Source: Odontocerum albicorne (taxonomy: Eukaryota > Arthropoda > Insecta > Trichoptera > Odontoceridae). Taken from it: DNA of 64,000 nucleotides. Position numbers and translations under genes: made by a program. The notes beneath the pieces are model-generated. The model ran no database searches. It was not told where the DNA came from and worked only from the letters and a program-made list of their open reading frames with translations. Below are positions 30,872-41,281 of this stretch, piece by piece. The stretch is taken from positions 16,115,592 to 16,179,591 of the forward strand of contig OX463862.1 of the NCBI GenBank assembly GCA_949825065.1. The letters run 5' to 3'. The first letter of the stretch is position 1. The number at the start of each line of letters is the position of its first letter.

Positions 30872-31102
30872 CAGTAACCCGCGGTAAGTAATCCACATCG
30901 GGCTTAAGAAAGAGACTGTCGGCCATAATCGGCTAACTTCGGCTTCGTAGAGCGTCGTCTCTGTCATTCATACACGTGTCCCGTCGCGAAATTGTTATCG
31001 CATCGTGTGACAGATACGACACTCTACAAACACGAAATTAGCCGATTTTGGCCGACAGTCTCTTTCTTAAGCCCGATGTGTATTACTTACTGCCGGGTAC
31101 TG
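30872..31102. mobile_element. palindromic MITE, copy 2
   Basis: The same family as 30225-30457, only 414 bases away: 231 bp, TA at 30870-30871 and 31103-31104, ends CAGTAACCCGCGGTAAGTAA (left, slightly mutated) and CAGTACCCGGCAGTAAGTAA (right, reverse complement). Confidence 0.9.
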
Positions 31103-31104
31103 TA

Positions 31105-31913
31105 TCTATTTTGAAAATAACTAAAATACAATTTTGAACATAAACCTTAATTTATCTAAAAAAAGTTATTTTCTGTTTCATGTTAAGTTTGTGAAAAGTC
31201 TTATAGGCCGTTCTTCCGGTGCAGGCTTTATCTACGAGTATATCACCACTTGTTAACGTAAATAGGCTTAGAATACAAGAATTCAGCATAAATGAAAAGT
31301 ATAAAGCAAATGGAATCCTGTGTGCAAATGCCACGGTGCAAAGCTGAGCTTGACACTGCTGTTCCACATTTGCTAATCACTCCAATCTCGGGGAGGAAAT
31401 GGAACTTTCAGTCGGAATGGCTCGAGTTGGTTAAATATAGACGGTCTTACTAACTTTCTAATTGCGTAACTTTATTTAGAGTTAAAATACTTGAAAGCTG
31501 AGCGGCTAAGTGGAAGAAGCTCTCCTTATCTGACTTACGTTACTAAACCAAATACTTCGAATGTTACAGAGTAAGCCCATTCCATGCGATAAGGACAGGC
31601 ACTTCAAAAGTGCGATCATTAAAACTGGACTTTAAGTGAAGTTTGAAGCTTATAAATATTATGACAGGATTGGTTATAGTTGTATTGTTTTACAATTTCA
31701 TTGTATTTATATAATAGTAAAACTTTAAGTTGTAAGGAGTATTTATTGCCATGTATCAATCTCTTCCTGCCATCACTATCCTTTTCATACTGTGGTGTTG
31801 CGCCAGTAGAGGAGAAGCTCTTTTATCAAAGTGTGACTTAATCTAATCTTCTCACAAGTGTACGATTGCACTGTGAGGAAACCTAATTTGTTCCTAGACC
31901 TGTGACAACAAGC
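31105..31913. other. shot intron, no recognised element
   Basis: No repeat or gene identified. A TACGAGTA octamer lies at 31233-31240. Confidence 0.4.
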
Positions 31914-32110
31914 TACGTGGCCTAATTGGTAAAATGCTTAGTTTTCGAACCGGGATTCAGAGATTGAAACCCAATTTATTAAAAAAAAAAAAAAAGGATT
32001 TCAGTCTGGTTTAAACTTAAGGCTTTTTAAACACTTTTCTGGTCAAGAAGAAAAAAAACGCCAGGGTGTACTGTACGAGTATACAACGCAAGTATTATAC
32101 AATACAGTGA
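31914..32110 (+). mobile_element. SINE-1 with a 6-bp insertion in the tail
   Basis: Head 'tggcctaattggtaaaatgc' and 'gggattcagagattgaaacc' (a degraded B box), an A run, 'ggatttcagtctggtttaaa', and tail 'gccagggtgtactgta' then CGAGTA then 'tacaacgcaagtatta'. Other copies read 'gtactgtatacaacgaaag' without the CGAGTA. Confidence 0.8.
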
Positions 32111-32278
32111 GAGGCTGCATGTACCTGTAAAATATCTTCCAAGTAACCAAAACAATATCTACGAGGCCTTAAGTTAAAACCAAATTGGAACCCTTTAAGA
32201 AAGTAGATAGCAGCGGGAATCAAACCCGCAACCTTCCGGTTGGAAGACATGCGTCTTGACACCTAGACCACGGAGCTA
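32095..32278 (-). mobile_element. SINE-1, tail-to-tail with the preceding copy
   Basis: In minus orientation: 'caatatctacgaggccttaa', 'aaaccaaattggaaccc', a reversed B box 'gggaatcaaacccgcaacct' and a reversed A box 'cgtcttgacacctagaccac'. The two copies form an inverted pair that ends 120 bases from the CH1 exon at 32399, so on the shot transcript they lie just after its donor site. Confidence 0.8.
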
Positions 32279-32398
32279 ATCAAATGCTATAAATCATCAA
32301 AAAATGTACAAAACTAAATGACAAGGTTCTATTCAGAAAAACTAACATCAATTTGAGTGAAGATGACAAAAATGAATAGCAAATGACAGAATACTTAC

Positions 32399-32488
32399 AA
32401 GGTGTTCGCCAGATAGCACCTCCAGCAATGAGATGAGGTTAAGTCCATCCCGTAGGTCGTCAAACAGGTCGTTCACATGACGGCTAGC
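32399..32488 (-). CDS. shot: short stop (spectraplakin) exon, CH1 domain middle
   Basis: An internal exon of 30 codons (90 bp, phase 0 at both ends): starts [20 protein letters not shown] and ends [10 protein letters not shown]. [22 protein letters not shown] is the highly conserved core of the first calponin-homology domain in shot/MACF1/dystonin. Minus-strand borders are CTTCCACAG before the exon and GTAAGTAT after it, both strong splice sites. Spliced to 24648-24818 it gives the expected ...SGEHL-PREKG... join. The preceding exon, expected to encode the KKTFTKWVNKHL region, was not found up to 64000, so that intron exceeds 31 kb or the exon escaped notice. Confidence 0.93.
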
Positions 32489-32632
32489 CTGTGGAAGAAG
32501 CACATACAATATAAGATGATGTACAACAGATCAGAGATTAGATGGTAGTAACCAATACAAAATACAGAAGCAGGTTGACTAAAGACATCGAGTAGCGTGA
32601 TCACGACACAGAAGCTTAAAAAGAAAATTTTA

Positions 32633-32947
32633 AAAATATATATGAACATTAAAATTACGTCAGCAATATAACATGTATTTAATAATAAAAGCAACAAAAT
32701 TATATGAACATTAAAATAACGTCAACAATAAAACATGTATTTAATAATAAAAGCAACAAAATTATATGAACATTAAAATTACGTCAACAATATAACATGT
32801 ATTTAATAATAAAAGCAACAAAATTATATGAACATTAAAATTACGTTAACAATAAAACATGTATTTAATAATAAAAGCAACAAAATTATATGAACATTAA
32901 AATTACGTCAACAATATAACATGTATTTAATAATAAAAGCAGCAAAA
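32633..32947. repeat. 62-bp tandem repeat, five units
   Basis: 'tatgaacattaaaattacgt' starts at 32641, 32703, 32765, 32827 and 32889, a period of exactly 62, with few substitutions (ATATAA or ATAAAA variants alternate). It is very AT-rich and lies 145 bases upstream, on the minus strand, of the acceptor of the shot exon at 32399-32488. Confidence 0.92.
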
Positions 32948-34899
32948 AGAAAGGAACTGAAAATCATAACAAAACAGTACAAATCTATAAAAGTATTAAG
33001 AATAAACATAGAAAGCATAAGAATATTTTATATAACATTTATTTGCTATCGTTATTAACAAAAAAGCGATAGAACCAATTTTGTGAAAAAAAAAACGTCC
33101 GATGTCGATCTGTGAATTAATCACCGTATTTCACAAAAAATGAGATATAATGTCTTGAAACAACTACCGCGAATTTATTTTTAATCAATCATGAAAGATA
33201 CTAGATGTATATATGCACGTAATACTTGAAAAGTTTAAAAAAAACGCCGCACTAACCAAAATCGTAAATCAGAAATCCTCCAAATACTTTTTTGGTATGG
33301 TAGTTAATTTCTCCTGGGAATTGTATGTGATTTACTTGCCAAATTTGTATCTATAGACACGCGAATAAACGGAAGTTACTAAATAAGAGTAACAGTCGAT
33401 ATCTTCTAGTCTGTCACTTAACATCTGATAATTATTATTATATTTTTCATCATTCCCACAATGTTGCCTATCTTGTTGAAAATAAATAGAAAAATGTTTG
33501 GATCAAGCCCAAAATGACCGACAATAGCAGTTGAATAACTAATGATAGTGATATTTCAAAATAATCGACGAAATTCTTACCTGACGAACTTGAAAACTCC
33601 AATGCTTAATCTTTTCATGCCTTCCGATATAGTGAAAACATTTCATGCCTTCCGATATAGTGAAGACAGATTTGAGAATTATAACATATATCATATGCTA
33701 AGATTCGTTATACGGTAGAATATGCCATAGACTAATACACGATGTTTTCAAATTTATTCAAACATGTCAAAATATGTGTTTACGCTTTCAAATTATTTTG
33801 ATAAAATAAAAGAATACACTCTATCGTGAGTGGAACAAAGTTAAAAAGTTTCAGAAATCCCATTCTCGGCTTGATATTTATAGACAATGGACACGATACC
33901 CTCGAGCAGAATGTCATTGACGAAAGTAGGCTTCGCGTGTCTCTGCAGTCAGCCCAAGAACTTTAACAGTCATGGCATCAAAATTAGTCGGAGAAACTTG
34001 CAACGTTCATGGGACCGCTGAGTCATCCCTGGGGCATTCCAGCCGGCATCGTAAAATAATGTACCTTCGATGGGTCGGCTTGCGGAGAAGGTCATTCAAC
34101 GCGTTATAACCCTAACAACCCGAAATTGCAAAGAACGAAATTGGAAACGGAAGTGATACGGTATCAGTAGAATTGCGTTGAATTTGGTTCTCGTGAATGT
34201 AAAGGTAGACTATGTATGCACTTAGTTGAATCATATCAAACATAACATGACAATTATTCTACTAAAAATGTAAATTGAAATATAAATAAAATAAGTAACT
34301 ACATCAAAAAATATTAAACATGACGAGACGAAATTTTATTTAATAGAAAATCAATAAAACATTTCCAAATTATCAAGTACTTAGGAACAAACTAAAAATA
34401 ACGCACCAATTTACATGGCATTCGATATACGAGAATGCAGATGTAAGAATACAAAATTAAAAAAATAGACACTTAAATCTACGCATCAGTCATCTAACAT
34501 ATCATGAAATTGTTAAATTAAATTAAATCGATAAATACATAAAAAAATAGGTTGCAATGCTCAAAACACTATCGACGATTCAGAGGAATAACATCGCAGA
34601 GAAATGATAATAAATATTTTTTATTAAATGTGACGATTGAAATCGTCCGACTCCAAAACTAAGAGCGACCTCAAAAGTTAAAATTGTTTTTTTACGAGTT
34701 TTGACGAGTCAAGAACAGATCGCGTGTCGTGGAGTCGTTTGTAATGGGCAGGCATAACACTCGCACCAGAGGAAATGATAGACCACAACGCACGGATATG
34801 GCAAATAAAACGACATAGGTTGTTGGAATTTACTGGAGTCCTTGACATCGGCGTTTAAGAATGAATTAAACGAAGACTAAAGATGGAAATAAGGATACG
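32948..34899. other. shot intron with unassigned GC-richer patch
   Basis: Mostly AT-rich. A 28-bp direct repeat ('catgccttccgatatagtga') occurs twice at 33615-33665. 33895-34150 is clearly GC-richer ('cgctgagtcatccctggggc', 'attccagccggcatcg') and looks like an inserted unknown repeat, without a usable frame. Confidence 0.4.
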
Positions 34900-35290
34900 T
34901 AGCAGCGATAATATACAAGGTAGATGGCGTCTAGAAGTCAAGTAGTGGTACAAAAATGTCGGAAGATGTCAAATTGACTAAGAAACAGTCCACGATCGCC
35001 GAGTTTGGTCGAGGAGAGTCAACGCTATATGAGAATAAAACTAAGGGAAAGAACCGAACCGGCCGGGACCGTAAGACAAATGAATGGTCACTGAGAGGGT
35101 TGCCATCTAGGCTGGGCACATTTTCAGATGTACCGATGATAGGTACGTACAACCAGAAAGTGCTGGAGCGAAGATCAAGGAAAGGGTAAAGAAGTATGGG
35201 AAGACACCTAGCAAAATAGTCGGGTGACATCAGAAAACATGCTGGGAGCAAATGAAAACAATGTGTCCATCTGTCGGGTTGATAATAATA
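34900..35290 (+). pseudogene. possible LINE ORF2 C-terminal debris
   Basis: A GC-richer segment with basic coding potential ('tgaataaaactaaggg', 'accggccgggaccgtaagac') resembling the charged end of LINE proteins, but no motif is clean enough for a family call. Open frames on both strands look accidental. Confidence 0.3.
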
Positions 35291-36224
35291 ATGATGAAGC
35301 GAACGAAGAATATCTCTATTATTTACAATTAATTTCTTAGTAATTAACATAATAACTTCAAATCGGTATGCCCGAAAAACGTACTGTTACGTGAGGTAGG
35401 AACATGTGGAGAAGTGGTAGAGTGCAATTCATTGAATAACAAACATTAATCAGCTTATTAATATTGCTCCATGATACTTTAAGTCTCGAAGCGAAATATT
35501 CAGTTATCAAATACGAACTGATTTCATATCTAGCCCATGCTTCAAAAGAATCTGAAGGGAACAAATGAGGCTATCATAAAGTAATATATGTGAAAATAGC
35601 ACTACTTAGACCATGGATCACCTGTCCAAAACTCACAGAAGTCTACTCGAACGATAGTTTCTGGATATGCCATGAAAGTGTAGAAAGCTTTGACTATATT
35701 CTGGGTTCATAAAATTCAACAAGGCAGATAGTCTATCCTTAGTATTTATTGTTTGTGATACTCCGCAGGTGAATACGTGAGTCCTGCTTGAAGCAGATTA
35801 AGTCACGCTGGTCAGGTGGATGTAGCACTTAATGGAACATGCAGTCTGATCACGGGTTGCCTTTAACCAACCACTATTAAATTATTAAATAATTTGTATA
35901 TCCTTGCCTGGATCGCTCCGTCAAAAAATAGGATATATTAAAAAGATTGTTGAAAAATCGAATCAACTATAATAGATTACCTTAAGTATCCTTGGCATAA
36001 TCACAAGCACCCAGGTTGAAATCCAAACGCAGTTTTATAAACATAACACAACCTCTGGAACAACCTACTGTTGTCGCTAGGAAAGGAACCTTGAGCCCCA
36101 GCGTGTGGATTTTACCAACAAACTCTGAACTGGCCTAGTGGATCTGGAAAAATCTTAACAGACGCCGACCAGGAGCGAAACAATGACAATTGAGCGAAAC
36201 CATTGAGCGAAACAATGACAAAAT
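35291..36224. other. shot intron, no recognised element
   Basis: Nothing assignable. Confidence 0.35.
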
Positions 36225-36409
36225 GGATGATATTACGTGATAACATAGATCGGCCTCTTTGTATCTACGGCGAGGAGCAGTACATGCGACCATCTCTGCA
36301 GTGCCCGAGCCCGGTTTCTTGCATCAAGGACTTGACTTGCAGCGCTCAGTTGATAAACGATTCGTGGAACGCTCAGATGACAGAATTATGTGCGGAAATA
36401 ATTCAATGA
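36225..36409 (+). pseudogene. LINE ORF2 C-terminal zinc-like fragment
   Basis: The plus frame gives LCIYGEEQYMRPSLQCPSPV, then SCIKDLTCSAQLINDSWNAQ, resembling the conserved LINE ending C-x-C-GEEQTMxHLLxCP..C..xDLxxAxxxAIxVAxxW. The first Cys-x-Cys and the His are altered, so it is degraded. The family is probably jockey/RTE-like; this is inference from pattern memory. Confidence 0.5.
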
Positions 36410-36777
36410 TTTTGCCACGATAAGGAGATTTTTTCTAATTATTGTCTTAGTGAGAGGACATTTACATTCGAACATTTCAATCTGAAGTCATGCAATAAAA
36501 TCATAATTCCTCCTCGTTCTTGTGTCAGGTGATCTGCCGACATATCGTTATACACAGGTGCAAATCTTCGTGAAAATATAACTAATGTGATACAACACAG
36601 AGCAGAAGGGGCGGTACAGAAGGCGCCACTTCAATTTCGAGAACACGCACCTCTAAACTCCTTAAGTGCCGAAACAGAAGGTGGTCGTGTCGTGTCGAAC
36701 TGATTGCTTTAGCAGAACACCTTGTTCACCATGGCCTTGTGATTATTTTACATGGCAATAAAAGAACGACGACCTCC
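36410..36777. other. no recognised feature
   Basis: Nothing assignable. Confidence 0.35.
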
Positions 36778-37090
36778 GTAACCTAGATGGTATGACGCAT
36801 AACTTCCGGTCGGGAATTTTGGGTTCGAGTCTCGATGGCACTTAAACAAAGAATAAAAGAAGGGTTCGAGTCGGATATAACGACTTCCGTGACGTAGTTG
36901 GTAAGACGTCTATCTTCCGGCAACCGAGGGTACGAATCTCGTTAATACCTAATGTTATTGAAAAAAGATTCCAATTTAATATTCACGAAAGGTGTCGTGA
37001 AAATATTGCAGTATAGTTGGAAGAGATTGTCACATGGTAATAAATATGCCTGATTGCACTTTATAAAACGAATGTGTAATAAAAAAAGAG
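36778..37090 (+). mobile_element. two tandem SINE-1 copies
   Basis: The first head is at 36780-36842 ('ctccgtaacctagatggtat', 'gggttcgagtctcgatggc') with a truncated body. The second, more complete copy follows at 36886 ('cttccgtgacgtagttggta', 'ggtacgaatctcg') with the body and tail 'tagttggaagagattgtcac' and 'atggtaataaatatgcctg'. Both are plus strand. Confidence 0.75.
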
Positions 37091-37589
37091 AGCATGTGGT
37101 AACAGCACTCACATGAACTACATGTGTGCGAAGACAATGTTGTTTCTTTGCAAAGCTCTTCAATATCTCCGACTCCTCAATATGTTGAAGATATCACATT
37201 CAACTTTAGGGCTACAACTTGACAGAATATCAAGCCTTTCTTAACACGACACATTTCAGTTAGTTTCCTAGGTTAGTATTGCGAACATCACGTATTTATT
37301 AAATCACGTATTAAATAAGTTTCCTAAGGTTGATAAGTTTCCATCGTAATCTAGATATCTGTCAGAATTGGGCGAAGTCGAGTATGTACCGATGGATTGG
37401 TGAAAAGTAGACTTGTTATTCATTATTAACAACCAGGTTTAAAACATTCTTTCAAACATAATTAATTACATCGCAAGTTTAAATAAAAAAAAGCACAAAA
37501 AACGATTTATTTATTAGTGAGCAATTTATTGTTAAGGGAACAAATATCTATCTCTAAAATGAATGCAGAACGAGGGGCAGGTATACGAG
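37091..37589. other. no recognised feature
   Basis: AT-rich, nothing assignable. Confidence 0.35.
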
Positions 37590-37750
37590 AGGTAGGAGAT
37601 AGTTGGAGAATTTTTAACGAAGAGAAAAGTAGACTAATGAGAAAGGAGAGAATATATAGCGAGATATATGGATGTAGGAAAGGCGAGATATGTGTGTATG
37701 GATAGAAATGTGTGAAGATTTGTCTTTTCTAAAAGAGGCACAGTGTGAAA
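37590..37750 (+). mobile_element. LINE-A 3' fragment
   Basis: 'gagatatatggatgtaggaa', 'aggcgagatatgtgtgtatg' and 'gatttgtcttttctaaaaga' match the last codons and 3' end of LINE-A (VEEAK-like region). Short and decayed. Confidence 0.55.
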
Positions 37751-38404
37751 GTATGTATATATTGTCATTTTATCCCAGCCGACTTCCCCTTAAAATTTAT
37801 TCTAATGGCACTACGATACATATCATCTAGTTGCATTTAATCGGAAGAGCCTAGCGCAAGACAGAATAGAGTGAAAGATCCTCTTAAAGAAGGTATAAAA
37901 TTGCCCTACATATAACACCAACGATGATGATGGTCAGAAAAAGGCAACAAACCTCCGTGTGAAAGTGCAGCTTCTACTATAATTTCGAACAACAACCAAA
38001 CAACCAAGAAGCGTTAAGTCTGCAAACAAGTTGTGTCCAGAGAATGCATCTTGAAGGGGTATTAGTTTTGGTCTGGTGGGTTTCGACAAACAATGTTTGT
38101 GCCGCCGATTTCTCCGTGGTCTGGTCGCACAATGCAAGCCGAATACATCAGCATTAATCACCAATCCAGCTGGACTGGTGCAATTCTCTCTCTCTCGAGT
38201 TCACTTTCAAAATTCACTCCGATTTGCATAGTCTTGGGAATTTTCATGAATACGGATCGAAGTGTTTCAGTGTGAGAAAAGGATTCAGTGATTATACCTG
38301 ACATATATAAATATTGTTCCTCGAATTATGTAATAGACGGCTGTGAAAAATAAATAAAAAGAGAAATACAAATTACTGAAAATGCCACGACCTAAACATA
38401 CACA
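37751..38404. other. unassigned, GC-richer at 37930-38220
   Basis: 37930-38220 ('gtgccgccgatttctccgtg', 'gtctggtcgcacaatgcaag') is noticeably GC-richer and open on the minus strand for about 75 codons. No family was recognised. Confidence 0.35.
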
Positions 38405-38590
38405 TTTAGTGTCAGGCCGTTTCCCTGTTGGGGTAGGCAAATAGAACAGAGCGTCAGACTTGACTATCTCCACGCACATCTTCCGCCTCTTCTACATCTA
38501 TACCCTTTCTCATAGAGGTCCTACGATTTCTCTTACTTCTTATCATACATATCCTTCTTTCAAAATATCGTAGTCCTTGCTGGACCACGT
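38405..38590 (-). mobile_element. LINE-A 3' fragment
   Basis: 'gccgtttccctgttggggta', 'ggcaaatagaacagag', 'cacatcttccgcctcttcta' and 'catatccttctttcaaaata' are the minus-orientation LINE-A 3' series. Confidence 0.7.
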
Positions 38591-38791
38591 AATCGAGGAT
38601 TCCAACCTCTCTATTCCAACGTCAATTTAGTGCCGTGGAGTTTTTGTTTCTCTTTATTTTTCTCCTCTTTAAGTGGGTGAGCCGTTGCACACCAGCAAAC
38701 TCATCGGCCACACCGCTGTACTGGATCCGATGGCACACCGAAATGAGACGATCGGAGCACACCGGCACGTTCCTCCCCTTTTTTTAAAGGA
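38591..38791. other. unassigned GC-rich patch
   Basis: 38670-38785 ('gtgagccgttgcacaccagc', 'ggccacaccgctgtactgga', 'gcacaccggcacgttcctcc') differs sharply from its surroundings, ends in a T run at 38778 and directly precedes a palindrome. It is probably part of an unknown element. Confidence 0.35.
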
Positions 38792-38919
38792 TATATGAAT
38801 GGTTGAAGTAAAATAGCCACTAAGTATGCAGTTTCATTCTATATGGCATACAGAACGAAACTGCATACTTAGTTTTTTTTTTGATACTTGGTGCCCATTT
38901 TACTTCAACCATTCATATA
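38792..38919. repeat. 128-bp two-tier palindrome
   Basis: The outer arms 'tatatgaatggttgaagtaa' (38792) and 'ttacttcaaccattcatata' (to 38919) are perfect complements. The inner arms 'ctaagtatgcagtttc' and 'gaaactgcatacttag' are also perfect. The arms are separated by a T run and 'tgatacttggtgccc' on one side only. No second copy was seen. Confidence 0.9.
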
Positions 38920-39449
38920 GATTTATTTATTTTATTTATGATTACATATGACAAGAAATATACACAATTTGAGAAAAAACAACAGGTTATTTGATTTGGT
39001 CATACAATTTTAATGGATCTGGGTTTGTTGCCTTTCATTTGTCGTATCCCCAGTAAACTAGGCTTTTGTCTGTATCTCACTGAGGATATTTAGCATGAAA
39101 AAATAAATCGATACTTCTTTCCGATTTTTGATTACACAAAAACAAAACCCCGTTGCACGCTCTCATCAACCTGACAAACAGTGACACTCAACTACAACTG
39201 GAAACATCTTGCGAAATTCAACTCTTCACACATCATCACTCCAGAAAGACCAAAAATATTCATCCCACAATATACAGCACACAATCATAAGAATAAAAAT
39301 TAAAACAAAAAAAATACACAAAAACAACCAAAATTAAAACAACAAGAAGAAACCCACATTCACGAGCTCACATAAATCATCATATATATGGTGGAAGTCA
39401 TAGGTATTTTTACATACCCGAATACTAGGTGGAACAATTGCCTGTGTCA
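38920..39449. other. AT-rich, no recognised element
   Basis: A-rich stretch at 39290-39360. Nothing assignable. Confidence 0.4.
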
Positions 39450-39790
39450 TTCGGGGTTCGAATCGGCGACATTCCAAATATATCATACACACTACATCTT
39501 CCAAAATACACACATGACCCGACCATACTTTGCTTAGTCTTCTTCTATCATGTCATCCACTCACATTTGCACTGTATATGTGATGTGTTAGTCTTTTTTC
39601 ATTATTTCGTTCCACGTGCCCAAACCATCTCAGAGTGATCTTTTTCATTTTACTCAACACATCAGCCTTAAGTTCATACCAATTTCATTCAGTATTCTGT
39701 AACACATTGTCACCCCATGTATTATTCCAAGTGCACGCATTTTTCTACAATATTTATTCGTCTCAACGGTAGGTCTGTCTTCAATATGCT
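39450..39790 (-). mobile_element. LINE-A tail fragment
   Basis: 'acccgaccatactttgctta', 'gttccacgtgcccaaaccat', 'ctcagagtgatctttttcat' and 'gtattattccaagtgcacgc' follow the minus-orientation LINE-A order. Confidence 0.65.
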
Positions 39791-40957
39791 TTCAGTGTTT
39801 CATATGGTTATTTAGGCGCATTTATAGACGTAAGCTAGAAAACTCAATGGTCATTGGAAGTGTGCCAAGAAGAGGTAAAGCAAAGCACATGCATGTAACC
39901 TGTACATTACCATACAAATGGTAAGTGATTGAGAGAAATGGAGATGTTTCGTTGCAACCTGGACCACCAACATCCCGACGAAACGAACTTAAAGTTTGAT
40001 CTGTCAAGACGACGTGTTTGCTGAAGTGCAACTCTTTTGCATACAAATAAACCAATGCAGACAGGCATCATCCGTCGACAAAATCCTCGATTTATTTTAT
40101 CGTATCTAATAAAGAATTAAGCATAAACATTAATTATTTCGGTAATTTAAAAATAACAGAAACAAGCACACAATAAAAATATAAAAACTAAAAAAGTGAC
40201 ATAATTTTTTAAAAAACTCACATGCAATAAAAAAACAGCGAAATTTAGAAACTAATTACAATATAACACTAAAATGATTTTAAAAAAACACTACGCAACA
40301 CATCACTGAATAAATTAATTAACATTACGTAACGTTAATAATTAAACGTACAATGAAAATTACAAACTAGTAGCGTATTTAATTATGTACAATAGAATTA
40401 CTTAATTAATTACATATATTATTACTAAGAAAACAAATTTTCTATAAATAAAAGTAGTAGTAAAAATAATAATCCGGAAAAAGTATGAAAATGCAAATTT
40501 TAATTGTATTAAGATGCTTTTGTTTAGTATTATATATTTAAGATTTTACGAGTTATTTATAAGATTAATTCGCATACAGCTTACAAGGAATATTCCAAAG
40601 CACGAACTATATTACTTTCAACATTTCATAGATGGCACTGTTGATATAAGACTTTCATAAACACTTCAAAGACGGATATAGTGATATATAACATAAATAA
40701 TAAATATTATACTATTTACTTAGTCACCTCACATGGAAGAGTAATTACTGTTCGTATTATGTATTATTATTTTTATCTACTCCATTTGTATCTTATATTA
40801 TATCACACATTTTATTTTATGTAATTGGGTTAAGCCTGAATCAAATGTAGTGTTTATACTCGTTATGTTGGTACGAGTATCTCTTATACTATATAGTTTT
40901 TTATTTATCCACTTGGCACGGATTTATAATGTTACGTAAAGTCTGCTTTTACTTAGC
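39791..40957. other. very AT-rich stretch
   Basis: 40080-40900 is among the most AT-rich parts of the window, without repeats shared elsewhere. A TACGAGTA octamer lies at 40872-40879. Confidence 0.45.
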
Positions 40958-41281
40958 TTATTGGTTAGGAAGAATATCAGCCAAGATTAATTTCATACTG
41001 CTAGGCAGTGCCGAGAATATATCCACAGTGTCATACAGTTGGTTAAATATCTCTGTACCACGCGTGACTGAGTGTTTAGCCATGATATTGTAAGTTGGTA
41101 TGTAGAACAGAGGGTGATTCCTTGCACGACTATATTTATAAGATACTCGTACATATAAACTAAGCGCTTCTAGTATAGCGAGACAGTTAAAACAACCTTT
41201 AGTAGGAATATCGCATTCTACCGTATTTATATTTAATTTCCTTACGTAAATATACACTGAAATACCATTGAGGATTGACAT
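40958..41281 (-). pseudogene. LINE-E ORF C-terminal remnant, copy 1
   Basis: The minus strand is open for 107 codons, including CDIPTKGCFNCLAILEALSL, SYKYSRARNHPLFYIPTYNI and MAKHSVTRGTEIFNQLYDTV, ending in DIFSALPSSMKLILADILP. 'xNPLFxIPxxxTxxxxxSxxxRxxxxxNxxxDxIDIF' resembles the C-terminus of jockey/R1-like LINE proteins. It aligns with 47980-48275 at nucleotide level. The TACTCGTA at 41144-41151 is an exact 6-bp insertion relative to that copy (at 48226/48227). Confidence 0.6.

Noticed and set aside
40958..41281. host gene exon in the 107-codon frame
   Set aside because: A second diverged copy at 47980-48275 and the LINE-like C-terminal pattern make a retroelement remnant more likely.
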